A stretch of DNA of 64,000 nt, taken from contig JAFSGE010000025.1 in NCBI GenBank assembly GCA_017434885.1, positions 62,001 to 126,000 of the forward strand, read 5' to 3'. The notes beneath the pieces were generated by a model. It was not told the DNA's origin. It saw nothing but the letters and a program-made list of their open reading frames with translations, and made no database searches. A program made the translations under genes and the position numbers. This document shows, piece after piece, positions 26,791 through 34,135 of the stretch; the first letter of the stretch is position 1; each line of letters starts with the position of its first letter. Source of the stretch: Lachnospiraceae bacterium (GTDB lineage Bacteria > Bacillota > Clostridia > Lachnospirales > Lachnospiraceae).

Positions 26791-26860
26791 GTAACGCTTA
26801 AAATTTTTCTTATAGAGTAGATTTAGGGCACCTCTTGTTGGGGTGCCCTTTTTGCGCCCA
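26748..26860 (+). promoter_or_regulatory. candidate attenuator: leader segment complementary to the terminator exit
   Basis: TGGGCGCAA at 26748-26756, inside the leader ORF, is perfectly complementary to TTGCGCCCA at 26852-26860, which overlaps the last T of the terminator and the bases after it. Pairing of the two would compete with, or be controlled by, translation of the leader. Confidence 0.45.
26825..26853 (+). terminator. terminator between leader ORF and rtcB
   Basis: An 8-bp stem (AGGGCACC with GGTGCCCT, 9-base loop) followed by TTTTT. It lies 34 bp before the rtcB start codon, with no other gene between, so rtcB expression needs read-through or a very short leader. Confidence 0.8.
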
Positions 26861-26886
26861 AATTCAGAAAGGGAACAAAATAATTT

Positions 26887-28005
26887 ATGGAAATAATCAA
26901 AGGAAAGTTTGCAGAAGCAAAAGTATTTAGTGATGATTTGGAACAGTATGCGAGAGCGCAGTTACAGATGATTTGTGATAATGAGATTACAGAAGGAAGT
27001 GCAATCCGAGTTATGCCGGATGTTCATCCGGGAAAGGTGGGAACGATTGGTCTGACAATGACAGTGGAAAACAAAATCATGCCGAATCTGCTGGGAATAG
27101 ATATTGGCTGCGGTATGGCCTGCGTGGAGCTGAAGGAAAAGAGAATGGAATTTCAGAAGCTTGATAAAGTGATTGCAGAAAAAGTACCATCCGGATTTTC
27201 GATTAGAAAGAATGTACATCATCTGGCAGAAGAATTTGATTTTGCAAGACTTCATTGCTACAAGCATATCAATGAGGAAAAGGCAAAGTTAAGTCTTGGC
27301 TCTTTAGGTGGTGGAAATCATTTTATTGAAGTGGATAAGAATGTAGATGGGCGTTTGTATCTTGTGGTTCATTCCGGAAGCCGTCATTTAGGGAAAGAGG
27401 TAACGGAGTATTACCTTAATGAAGGAGCAAAGATTTTGAAGAACAGAGGATTGGATATACCACAGCCGCTCACATGGTTAGAGGGTGAACTGATGGAGCA
27501 GTACATACAGGATGTTGAAGTTGTGCAGGAATATGCTTTGTTAAACAGAGAAGTTATTGTGGCAGAGATAACAAAGGGAATGAAAATAAAGGTAAATGAT
27601 GCTTTTTCCAGTGTGCATAACTATTTAGATGAGTTAGATGGTGTCAGAATCCTTCGAAAAGGCGCTATTTCAGCTCAAAAAGGTCAGAGGGTAATAATTC
27701 CTATCAATATGAAGGATGGAGTGATTCTTGGGATTGGAAAGGGGAATACAGACTGGAATATGTCTGCCCCGCATGGTTCCGGTAGAAAACTTAGAAGAGA
27801 TGAAGTAAAAAATCAATATACGGTTTCTTCGTTTAAAAATGAAATGAAGGGTATCTATTGTAGCTGTATTGGCGCAGATACTTTGGATGAAGCACCGTTT
27901 GCGTACCGTTCCATGGAACAAATGCTGGAAGGGATAAAGGAAACAGTAGAAGTTACAGATGTTTTAAAACCGGTATACAACTTTAAAGCCGGTGGAAAAG
28001 CATAG
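26887..28005 (+). CDS. rtcB: RNA ligase RtcB family protein (PrfH-associated type)
   Basis: Joins RNA 2',3'-cyclic phosphate or 3'-phosphate ends to 5'-OH ends using GTP and Mn. Key residues are present: Asp72 and Cys75 (GIDIGCGMACVEL) for metal, GGGNHFIEV (about 140), HSGSRHLG (about 160) and the guanylylated His in SAPHGSGRKLRR (about 295). The length (372) is below E. coli RtcB (408) and fits the RtcB2 group linked to PrfH. prfH follows after 12 bp with GGAGG. Known homologues of this pair repair ribosomes cut in the decoding centre. Confidence 0.93.
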   Translation: MEIIKGKFAEAKVFSDDLEQYARAQLQMICDNEITEGSAIRVMPDVHPGKVGTIGLTMTVENKIMPNLLGIDIGCGMACVELKEKRMEFQKLDKVIAEKVPSGFSIRKNVHHLAEEFDFARLHCYKHINEEKAKLSLGSLGGGNHFIEVDKNVDGRLYLVVHSGSRHLGKEVTEYYLNEGAKILKNRGLDIPQPLTWLEGELMEQYIQDVEVVQEYALLNREVIVAEITKGMKIKVNDAFSSVHNYLDELDGVRILRKGAISAQKGQRVIIPINMKDGVILGIGKGNTDWNMSAPHGSGRKLRRDEVKNQYTVSSFKNEMKGIYCSCIGADTLDEAPFAYRSMEQMLEGIKETVEVTDVLKPVYNFKAGGKA

Positions 28006-28017
28006 GAAGGAGGTAAG

Positions 28018-28608
28018 ATGATAGTACAGTTGAGTGCAGGGCAGGGACCGGAAGAATGTCAGACTGCTGTAGGAAAATTATATGATTCTTTGAAAAACGA
28101 ATATCATGATTTAGAAATTGTCTCTTTTAAGGCAGGAAGAATAAAAGACAGTTATTACTCAATTCTGTTTTTGACAGAGCATGATTTGTCAGAATTGGAA
28201 GGTACAATATTGTGGATTTGTAAAAGTACCGTCAGACCGGGACATAAACGAAAGAACTGGTATGTAGATGTCAGTATTATTCCGGAAAAAGAGGAAATAG
28301 AAGACAGTGCAGATTATCGGATTGAGAAATTTCATAGTGGTGGTAAGGGTGGACAGAATGTAAACAAGGTGGAAACCGGAATACGTGTCATTCATATTCC
28401 GACGGGAATTGCTGTTATATCCACGGAAGAAAGAAGCCAGTATCTGAATAAACAAAAAGCATTAAAGCGTATGCAAGCGGTATTGGATGCAATGAAGCAA
28501 CAAGCCGGAGCAAAGCAAACCAATCAGGCATGGAGAGAGCATACGAAGATTGTAAGGGGGAATCCAGTAAGGGTTTATGAAGGGGTGGAGTTTAAACGTA
28601 AAGAGTGA
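28018..28608 (+). CDS. prfH: peptide chain release factor H
   Basis: A release-factor-like peptidyl-tRNA hydrolase of 196 residues. The catalytic loop HSGGKGGQNVNKVE places the GGQ at 111-113. The codon-reading domain of RF1/RF2 is missing, as is normal for PrfH; residues 1-85 form a short N-terminal domain instead. PrfH releases the peptide from ribosomes damaged at the decoding centre so that the partner RtcB can religate the 16S rRNA. It is co-transcribed with rtcB and followed by a hairpin terminator. Confidence 0.93.
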   Translation: MIVQLSAGQGPEECQTAVGKLYDSLKNEYHDLEIVSFKAGRIKDSYYSILFLTEHDLSELEGTILWICKSTVRPGHKRKNWYVDVSIIPEKEEIEDSADYRIEKFHSGGKGGQNVNKVETGIRVIHIPTGIAVISTEERSQYLNKQKALKRMQAVLDAMKQQAGAKQTNQAWREHTKIVRGNPVRVYEGVEFKRKE

Positions 28609-28717
28609 GAAATTAAGTGTGAAATATATCGTGTATTATTTTAGTATTGTATTTAGATACGTGAAAGCGTATCCATAATCTCTACAGATATATATTATAT
28701 ATAAGACACAAATGATG

Positions 28718-28757
28718 AATCCCTGTGCCGTATGCGGCATGGGGATTTACCTTTTAT
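28718..28757 (+). terminator. terminator after prfH
   Basis: A 13-bp stem (AATCCCTGTGCCG with CGGCATGGGGATT, including two G-U pairs) and a 4-base loop, followed by a T-rich stretch. Confidence 0.75.
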
Positions 28758-28928
28758 AAACATATTACCATCAATCGTGATGTACGATACTATTGATGTA
28801 GCATTTTGTGTATACACTTTATGTATACAGATATGCACAAACAGTCTGCACTGCATAAAACAGGTCATTTTGTGATTGGATTTATGTTATGCAATATCAT
28901 TATAATTGAAAGAAGTGGAGGTGATTGA
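28758..28928. promoter_or_regulatory. regulatory gap with two TGTATACA palindromes upstream of the AAA+ cluster
   Basis: TGTATACA occurs at 28809-28816 (within the 10-bp palindrome GTGTATACAC, 28808-28817) and at 28822-28829, with centres 13 bp apart. This looks like a tandem operator about 100 bp before the first gene of the cluster. The binding protein is unknown; the Mor-like protein encoded next is one candidate. Confidence 0.45.
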
Positions 28929-29258
28929 GTGATAAAGATAGATTTCAATAATATTAATAATGAAATTGTTTACAATGCCTTTCATGTAGAAGGTAATGAA
29001 GCAGAGGCTTTGAATGATAGCTATCTAGAACTCTTTGAACTGCTAGGTCGTGATGCCATGTTGAAATTGTATACGCATTTTCATGGTGATAAGATTGATT
29101 GTCCTATGAGGCTATATCGTCCAGAGTTTATAGCTGACCTTGCAAAAAGTGAGCCGGATAGAAGAAATCGGGCTAAGATTGCCAGGGCTGGTGGCTATTC
29201 AGCAAGGGTAATAGAAGGATTGTTAAGCAAACGAAGAAAAGAAAATGAAACTGAGTAA
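28929..29258 (+). CDS. small DNA-binding protein, Mor/helix-turn-helix-like
   Basis: A protein of 109 residues with a GTG start and a GGAGGTG site. The C-terminal half (about 55-105) reads like a Mor/C-type or simple helix-turn-helix module: a strand with CPMRLYRPEF, then RNRAKIARAGGYSARVIEGLL followed by a basic tail. That would make it a transcriptional regulator of the cluster it heads. The similarity is weak and judged by eye; another nucleic-acid-binding role is possible. Confidence 0.55.
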   Translation: MIKIDFNNINNEIVYNAFHVEGNEAEALNDSYLELFELLGRDAMLKLYTHFHGDKIDCPMRLYRPEFIADLAKSEPDRRNRAKIARAGGYSARVIEGLLSKRRKENETE

Positions 29259-29287
29259 AGTCATGTAAAACAAAGGAGGAAAGAAAA

Positions 29288-29506
29288 ATGACTATGTATA
29301 GACAACATCCAAGAAGCAACAAGCGCTGTGTATTTTGTAATAACTGGATAGGTAATGCAAAAATGAAGTTTATTAATACTGCAATAGGATATGAATATGA
29401 TGATAATGCCTTGGGAACATGTACAAAAAAATGTACTAAGACACACGCCGGTTATTCATGTCAGAATCATTATGAACCGAGTCTAGAAGCAAAGAGATTA
29501 TTGTAA
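29288..29506 (+). CDS. small cysteine-rich (zinc-binding?) protein
   Basis: Not recognised. A protein of 72 residues with a strong AAAGGAGG site. It has CVFC near residue 14 and two further cysteines (GTCTKKC) near 44-49, plus a later Cys-x-x-His (CQNH), a set that could bind one zinc. It sits 21 bp before the AAA+ ATPase gene and is probably co-expressed with it. Confidence 0.6.
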   Translation: MTMYRQHPRSNKRCVFCNNWIGNAKMKFINTAIGYEYDDNALGTCTKKCTKTHAGYSCQNHYEPSLEAKRLL

Positions 29507-29527
29507 AAAATGGTTGGGAGGTAGAAA

Positions 29528-30502
29528 ATGCCACTTGGAAAACGGATTAATTCATCAGGAATAAATCAACCATTGCAATCAAATGAAAAAATATCTGAAA
29601 AAATTAATACATCGGCTAATGATAAAGAGACTTCTTTTACATTATTTCAGGCAGAAAAACCACAATACAGTTTTGAAGATATCATATTAAACCGAGATAC
29701 ATATGATGCAATACAGGATGTTCTCGTATTATATGAAAAGCGTGAATTATTGTTTGACAAATGGGGATTAGGAAATACTCAGAAGAAACAGAATCGTGCG
29801 GGAATTAATCTATATGGGTATCCGGGAACTGGAAAAAGTATGGTGGCCCATGCAATTGCAAATCAATTAGGCAGAAATATTTTAGCAGTGGACTATTCAC
29901 AAATTGAATCAAAGTATGTGGGTGAGACTTCAAAGAATCTTGTTTCCATGTTTGATTATGCCAAAGAATCTAATTCCATTATTTTCTTTGATGAAGCAGA
30001 TGCTTTATTGAGCAGACGAGTAACCAATATGTCAAATTCAACGGATGTAAGTGTTAATCAGACGCGTTCAGTTTTACTTGTGCTTATAAATGATTTCGAT
30101 GACTTGATATTATTTGCATCAAATTTTATATCAAATTATGATCCTGCATTTATTCGAAGAATATTAGCACATGTAAAATTTGATTTGCCAGATGAAGAAA
30201 ATCGCTTAAAACTGTGGCGTATGCATATTCCACAGCAAATGCCGACGGATGTTGATATTAAAACATTGGCAGAAAAATATAACGGGGTATCCGGTGCAGA
30301 TATTTCAAACGCTGTATTTAATGCCTCGTTACGTGCTGCGAGATTAAGCGAAGATAAAGTCTGTCATATCTATTTTGAAGAAGCTATAGAACGCATTATA
30401 CAAAGTAAGGCTGACAATGATAACTTAGGAACGCTTACGTCTAAACGTGTTGTCAGTGAAGAGTATGTAAAATCACAATTTGGAGGGAGATTACCGAAAT
30501 GA
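29528..30502 (+). CDS. AAA+ ATPase (FtsH/Cdc48-like single AAA module)
   Basis: A protein of 324 residues with one complete classical AAA domain. Walker A is GYPGTGKS at 97-104, Walker B IIFFDEAD at 151-158, sensor 1 ASN at about 197-199, and the arginine finger region DPAFIRR at 205-211. The C-terminal lid has the VSGADISNAVFNASLRAA pattern of AAA lid 3. The N-terminal 45 residues look disordered. There is no protease, DNA-binding or membrane segment, so it is a remodelling motor whose partner is encoded nearby. The next gene overlaps it by ATGA. Confidence 0.9.
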   Translation: MPLGKRINSSGINQPLQSNEKISEKINTSANDKETSFTLFQAEKPQYSFEDIILNRDTYDAIQDVLVLYEKRELLFDKWGLGNTQKKQNRAGINLYGYPGTGKSMVAHAIANQLGRNILAVDYSQIESKYVGETSKNLVSMFDYAKESNSIIFFDEADALLSRRVTNMSNSTDVSVNQTRSVLLVLINDFDDLILFASNFISNYDPAFIRRILAHVKFDLPDEENRLKLWRMHIPQQMPTDVDIKTLAEKYNGVSGADISNAVFNASLRAARLSEDKVCHIYFEEAIERIIQSKADNDNLGTLTSKRVVSEEYVKSQFGGRLPK

Positions 30503-30852
30503 TAGCTATTGCAGTAATACTTGCTTTATCAGCTATTTTTATAGCTGGGCTTATGGTGTTTTGGAGAAAATTAGTTGAATGGATTAAGAAAGCGGTTAAT
30601 AAAATAATGGAGGTTCTCGGAGTTGCGGTACAAGGTACAAGAACGTTTATTGTGAGAACCGAAGAAGGTCTTAAGAATAAGGCTAAATATTATAATGAAA
30701 ACAAAATAACCAAAGAGTGGGAGGAAACAGTTTACACAAAAGCTGTTGACGAATCAGAAGTGCCGCCTGAAATACTGACGAAAGTAAATGCACAGAGTAT
30801 TGATGTTGAAGTGTCTACAACAGAAGAACTTCAATTAGAAATCAGTGCATAG
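30499..30852 (+). CDS. single-pass membrane protein coupled to the AAA+ ATPase
   Basis: Not recognised. A protein of 117 residues: an N-terminal membrane helix (about 2-22), an amphipathic basic helix (about 24-42), then a mostly hydrophilic cytoplasmic-type tail. The start codon overlaps the stop of the AAA+ gene (ATGA), which implies translational coupling and matched amounts. It could anchor the ATPase to the membrane or be its substrate; this is inference. Confidence 0.7.
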   Translation: MIAIAVILALSAIFIAGLMVFWRKLVEWIKKAVNKIMEVLGVAVQGTRTFIVRTEEGLKNKAKYYNENKITKEWEETVYTKAVDESEVPPEILTKVNAQSIDVEVSTTEELQLEISA

Positions 30853-30862
30853 GAGGATGATT

Positions 30863-31279
30863 ATGATTAAGCACGCAATAAAGGAATTAGCTGTAAGTAC
30901 ATTAATTGAAACCTTAAAACCATACGCCAATGATGCGAAGGATGCTCTAATGAATACAGCAAGAGATACGTTGGAAAGTGCAATTACGGGGCGCCGCTCT
31001 ATTGAGGAATGGGCTGAAATTGCAATTAAAGGTGTTGATAAGGTAAAGAATAAAGTTGTAGAACAAAATGGATGGAAATACATAGGAGGAAAGCTTAATT
31101 TTCAATTATCTGAAACGACTTCGGATAAAGTTGTTATTTCCTATGAATTGTATTATCAGGACAGTGATAAAAACTGGCAGAAGGTAAGTGCAGAAAGTGA
31201 CATGTATGCTTCCAACTTTACATTAGAGTCATTGGAAGATATGAAAACAAATGGAAAAGCATCCTATGAAGTGGAGTAA
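30863..31279 (+). CDS. small soluble protein of the AAA+ cluster, unknown function
   Basis: Not recognised. The ATG at 30863 is preferred because AGGAGG lies six bases upstream. The 138-residue product has an N-terminal amphipathic helical region (about 1-65) and a beta-rich C-terminal half (about 70-138, KWQKVSAES and similar strands). It lies 10 bp after the membrane protein gene and 5 bp before the next. Confidence 0.6.
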   Translation: MIKHAIKELAVSTLIETLKPYANDAKDALMNTARDTLESAITGRRSIEEWAEIAIKGVDKVKNKVVEQNGWKYIGGKLNFQLSETTSDKVVISYELYYQDSDKNWQKVSAESDMYASNFTLESLEDMKTNGKASYEVE

Positions 31280-31284
31280 AAAGT

Positions 31285-32316
31285 ATGTGGTATATAATAA
31301 TCATTGTTGCAATTATTATAGCGTTTGTGAGCATTGGAAAGCATGTATTATTTAATCCAAAAGTAAACTCTGTTCTCTGTATCATATATATATGCTGGAT
31401 GTTATTTACTTGTATTAAAATAGGCCAATTTACAACAGAAATGCTTATATTTTTCATATTTTGTGGGTTGGCTATTGTTGATTGTATACGTGACATTAGA
31501 ATAGCGAAATATTATTACGAGAATATAGAAGTAAGAGTTGATCCTTTGTATAGACTGAAAAGTTTAACAGCATTGTTTACATGGGGATTATCCAGAGTAG
31601 TGTTTTTGCTGTTTGCAGATGCATTTATTGCAAGATCTGCGACGATTGAAGCGAAAAAAATACTTGAGAAAAAAAAGATTGTTCCACATGGAGATATGGT
31701 AATTAATGATTGTGCTACTTCTTTTGCTAAAAGACATTTTTATCATCAATATAAAATAAAATATTGGCAAGCTATTAATAAAATGCTGATAGAAGGTTCT
31801 GTTTTATCTAATGAAATGATTATTGATAAAGAATTTCAGAGGTATAAAGAAAAGCTAGAAAAAGCATATCCTAAAAATCTCATAGGAAAAATGGGTGAGG
31901 TAATTTCAGAAGAAGGACAAGCGGCAAGGAAAGAACGTGAAAATGCAGAGAATGAAATTTCATTACAATCCCGTTTATATGCTTACGTAGATAGAGATTT
32001 TTATAATGACTGTCAACATAAGATTTCTGAATCTTTAGAGACTTGTGGAACTCTAAGCCCAAGCGGTATATTGTGGCTGGATGGATTAAAAAATATATCA
32101 GAATTACATAAAAATGATTTCGATTTGCCAGTAAAGTGGGCGGAATATTTGATAATATTTTTGCTACAACCACTTGTGCAGGAACAAACTATTGAAGATT
32201 GTGATTTAAGTGACAGAATTTTGGAAAATCATCAGTATAGGCATGTTAAGGGATTGCCTATGCTGACACGGAATGCGGAAAATAATCCGCTTCTTGCATT
32301 AGATGATGATGATTAA
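31285..32316 (+). CDS. multi-pass membrane protein of the AAA+ cluster
   Basis: Not recognised. A protein of 343 residues: three membrane segments in the first 70 residues (about 2-17, 26-46 and 50-66), a fourth hydrophobic segment (about 95-115), then a long cytoplasmic region with charged helices (about 120-230) and a C-terminal helical domain. It is the largest membrane component of the cluster and may be the membrane-side effector or receptor for the AAA+ motor. No catalytic motif is visible. Confidence 0.65.
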   Translation: MWYIIIIVAIIIAFVSIGKHVLFNPKVNSVLCIIYICWMLFTCIKIGQFTTEMLIFFIFCGLAIVDCIRDIRIAKYYYENIEVRVDPLYRLKSLTALFTWGLSRVVFLLFADAFIARSATIEAKKILEKKKIVPHGDMVINDCATSFAKRHFYHQYKIKYWQAINKMLIEGSVLSNEMIIDKEFQRYKEKLEKAYPKNLIGKMGEVISEEGQAARKERENAENEISLQSRLYAYVDRDFYNDCQHKISESLETCGTLSPSGILWLDGLKNISELHKNDFDLPVKWAEYLIIFLLQPLVQEQTIEDCDLSDRILENHQYRHVKGLPMLTRNAENNPLLALDDDD

Positions 32317-32334
32317 ATGTAATGGGAGAGACAA

Positions 32335-32649
32335 ATGGCTAAAAAACTTAAACGAATACCATTGGATTTAGTATCTTATATTCAAATTGAAACAGAAGCA
32401 ATCAATGACGCCAACGATAAAATGATGATATCATCTTATTGTCTGGGGAAATTAGAGATGGTCAACTGGTATATTGAACTTCTTGAGACCGGCAGTAAAA
32501 AATATGTTGTTCCGCATAATAAGGAACACTTAGAAATGGTGAGAAACCAATTACTGGCATGCCATAAACAGATTATGAAGGTAAAAGTTACAAGTCCTAA
32601 TAATCGTCCGATTATTGATATTCAGTATCCCAGAGGCTATGAAGGATAG
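32335..32649 (+). CDS. hypothetical protein of the AAA+ cluster
   Basis: Not recognised. A protein of 104 residues, basic, mostly helical, with no membrane segment. GGGAGA precedes the start and it lies 18 bp after the membrane protein gene, in the same transcription unit. Confidence 0.55.
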   Translation: MAKKLKRIPLDLVSYIQIETEAINDANDKMMISSYCLGKLEMVNWYIELLETGSKKYVVPHNKEHLEMVRNQLLACHKQIMKVKVTSPNNRPIIDIQYPRGYEG

Positions 32650-32692
32650 TTTTTATTTGCATGTTAGAGAATATGAGTAGGAGGAATTACAT

Positions 32693-32866
32693 TTGAAAGT
32701 AAAGAAACTACTTTATCAACTAAAACCGCCATGTTCAAAATGTCTTTACAAATTAGGAGAAGTAAAGACAACAGTAAATCCATGTCCTCGGTGTAAGGAA
32801 AATAATTATCAGGATTTTGAAAAGTTTCAGACGAGATTCGGTCATTGCATAAATGAGGATGATTGA
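32693..32866 (+). CDS. 57-residue zinc-ribbon protein (TTG start)
   Basis: A small frame starting at TTG (32693) with a strong AGGAGG site (about 13 to 8 bases upstream). It contains CSKC at 14-17 and CPRC at 31-34, the spacing of a minimal zinc ribbon, with a basic N-terminus. The start, ribosome site and cysteine pattern together make it a real gene. It is probably a nucleic-acid- or protein-binding accessory to the cluster. Confidence 0.65.
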   Translation: MKVKKLLYQLKPPCSKCLYKLGEVKTTVNPCPRCKENNYQDFEKFQTRFGHCINEDD

Positions 32867-32893
32867 AACTGGCAGGAAGGAGCGATTTCTATT

Positions 32894-33127
32894 ATGGAAG
32901 AAAAATATACATGGGAAGATTTTGAACGGATGAGAGAAGAAATGCTTACTACCAGGGGGTTCAGTAGTGATGAACCGATATTGATTGAACGTCAACGTAT
33001 GATTGATTATTTCGTTGAACATCCGGAAGAGTTAATGGAACATGGAGAATTCCGTGAAAGAGGTTATGATAGGGAAGCTGTCATTGGAATATTGAAGGGT
33101 GAAATAACATCCACCATATCATTTTAA
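32894..33127 (+). CDS. small acidic hypothetical protein
   Basis: Not recognised. A protein of 77 residues, acidic, predicted helical, with CAGGAAGGAG upstream. It is followed after 20 bp by a terminator-like hairpin, so it probably ends the transcript begun at 28929. Confidence 0.55.
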   Translation: MEEKYTWEDFERMREEMLTTRGFSSDEPILIERQRMIDYFVEHPEELMEHGEFRERGYDREAVIGILKGEITSTISF

Positions 33128-33150
33128 TAGGAATTGATTAATGAAGCATA

Positions 33151-33180
33151 GGGGGAGTCTGACTCTCCCTTACTTTCTTT
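33151..33180 (+). terminator. terminator-like hairpin closing the AAA+ cluster
   Basis: An 8-bp stem (GGGGGAGT with ACTCTCCC, one G-U pair) with a 3-base loop and a pyrimidine-rich tail ending in TTT. Confidence 0.6.
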
Positions 33181-33196
33181 GGGAGGAAAAACATGT

Positions 33197-34075
33197 ATGA
33201 TGGAATTGCCAATTTCAAAAGACATAAAAGAGTATTATAAAGAACGAAACATGGAATTTACAGATTCCGAAAGGGCAACGCTTATCTGGAACTCTTTACT
33301 GCCATTCAATGAAAAATTGCAAGCATTACAGGACATTTTAGATTCAACGGCTGATGAAGTTTTAAAAGAGCAGATAGAAAAACGGCTTGAGATTGAAAGA
33401 GAAACGGAAAGGACATTCATGATTCATGACAGTGATTATGTTCATAGTGTTATGCTGGATGATGCTAAAAATTTTGATAGTGTATTTGCTTCTATCGATG
33501 CTGCGATTTTGTATGGGAAAGAAAATTGTGAAGAGACATTTAAAATCAGTAAGGCAATTTTGGAGGATAAATTGGAATCAGATACGGAGGAAAGGATTTT
33601 TTTAGGCGGGGAAGCTAAATTTAAGAAAGACGGAACTATGATTTATTGTGCGTGCTATCATTCAAAAGAGATAGAAGTTACAATTAGTAATGCCGTAGAT
33701 TCTTTTGGGTTTGAAGATGCGTATATTCCGGTTCTGAATCCCTTTGAATATGGCGACATCGTACATATTATGGGGGATTCACGTCCTGCAATTGTTGTTG
33801 TCAGTCAGGAACAGTGGAAAGTTACAAAAGAACGGCAGAAACAAAGTATGTTTCCACTAAATTATGATTCCAATGACCTTACGGTAGAATTTTTGTATCC
33901 GGACGGTGAATTTTCACATGGGCATCCAGATATATTCATTCTTGAGAAAGTGACGCAGTGGGAAGATGAAAAAGAATGGAAACTGCTTCAGGCTGTAAGT
34001 AATCTTATGAAAGGAAAAGGATGGGTAGAAGAGGTTTTGAACAGGTATCATGACAATAAATGGGATAAGAGATAA
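33197..34075 (+). CDS. hypothetical protein, paralogue of the next gene
   Basis: Not recognised. The ATG at 33197 is preferred over an in-frame TTG at 33179, since GGGAGG lies between the two. The 292-residue product has an N-terminal helical region (about 1-85) and a mixed region containing PVLNPFEYGDIVHI (about 180) and SRPAIVVV. The next gene product has the same order of blocks, including PFLAGDIVEVHE, so the two form a diverged pair. Confidence 0.6.
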   Translation: MMELPISKDIKEYYKERNMEFTDSERATLIWNSLLPFNEKLQALQDILDSTADEVLKEQIEKRLEIERETERTFMIHDSDYVHSVMLDDAKNFDSVFASIDAAILYGKENCEETFKISKAILEDKLESDTEERIFLGGEAKFKKDGTMIYCACYHSKEIEVTISNAVDSFGFEDAYIPVLNPFEYGDIVHIMGDSRPAIVVVSQEQWKVTKERQKQSMFPLNYDSNDLTVEFLYPDGEFSHGHPDIFILEKVTQWEDEKEWKLLQAVSNLMKGKGWVEEVLNRYHDNKWDKR

Positions 34076-34135
34076 CACGTAAATGATTTTTGGACAACAG
34101 ACAAGCAAATGGCATTGCCAGAGAAGGAGGATTTT

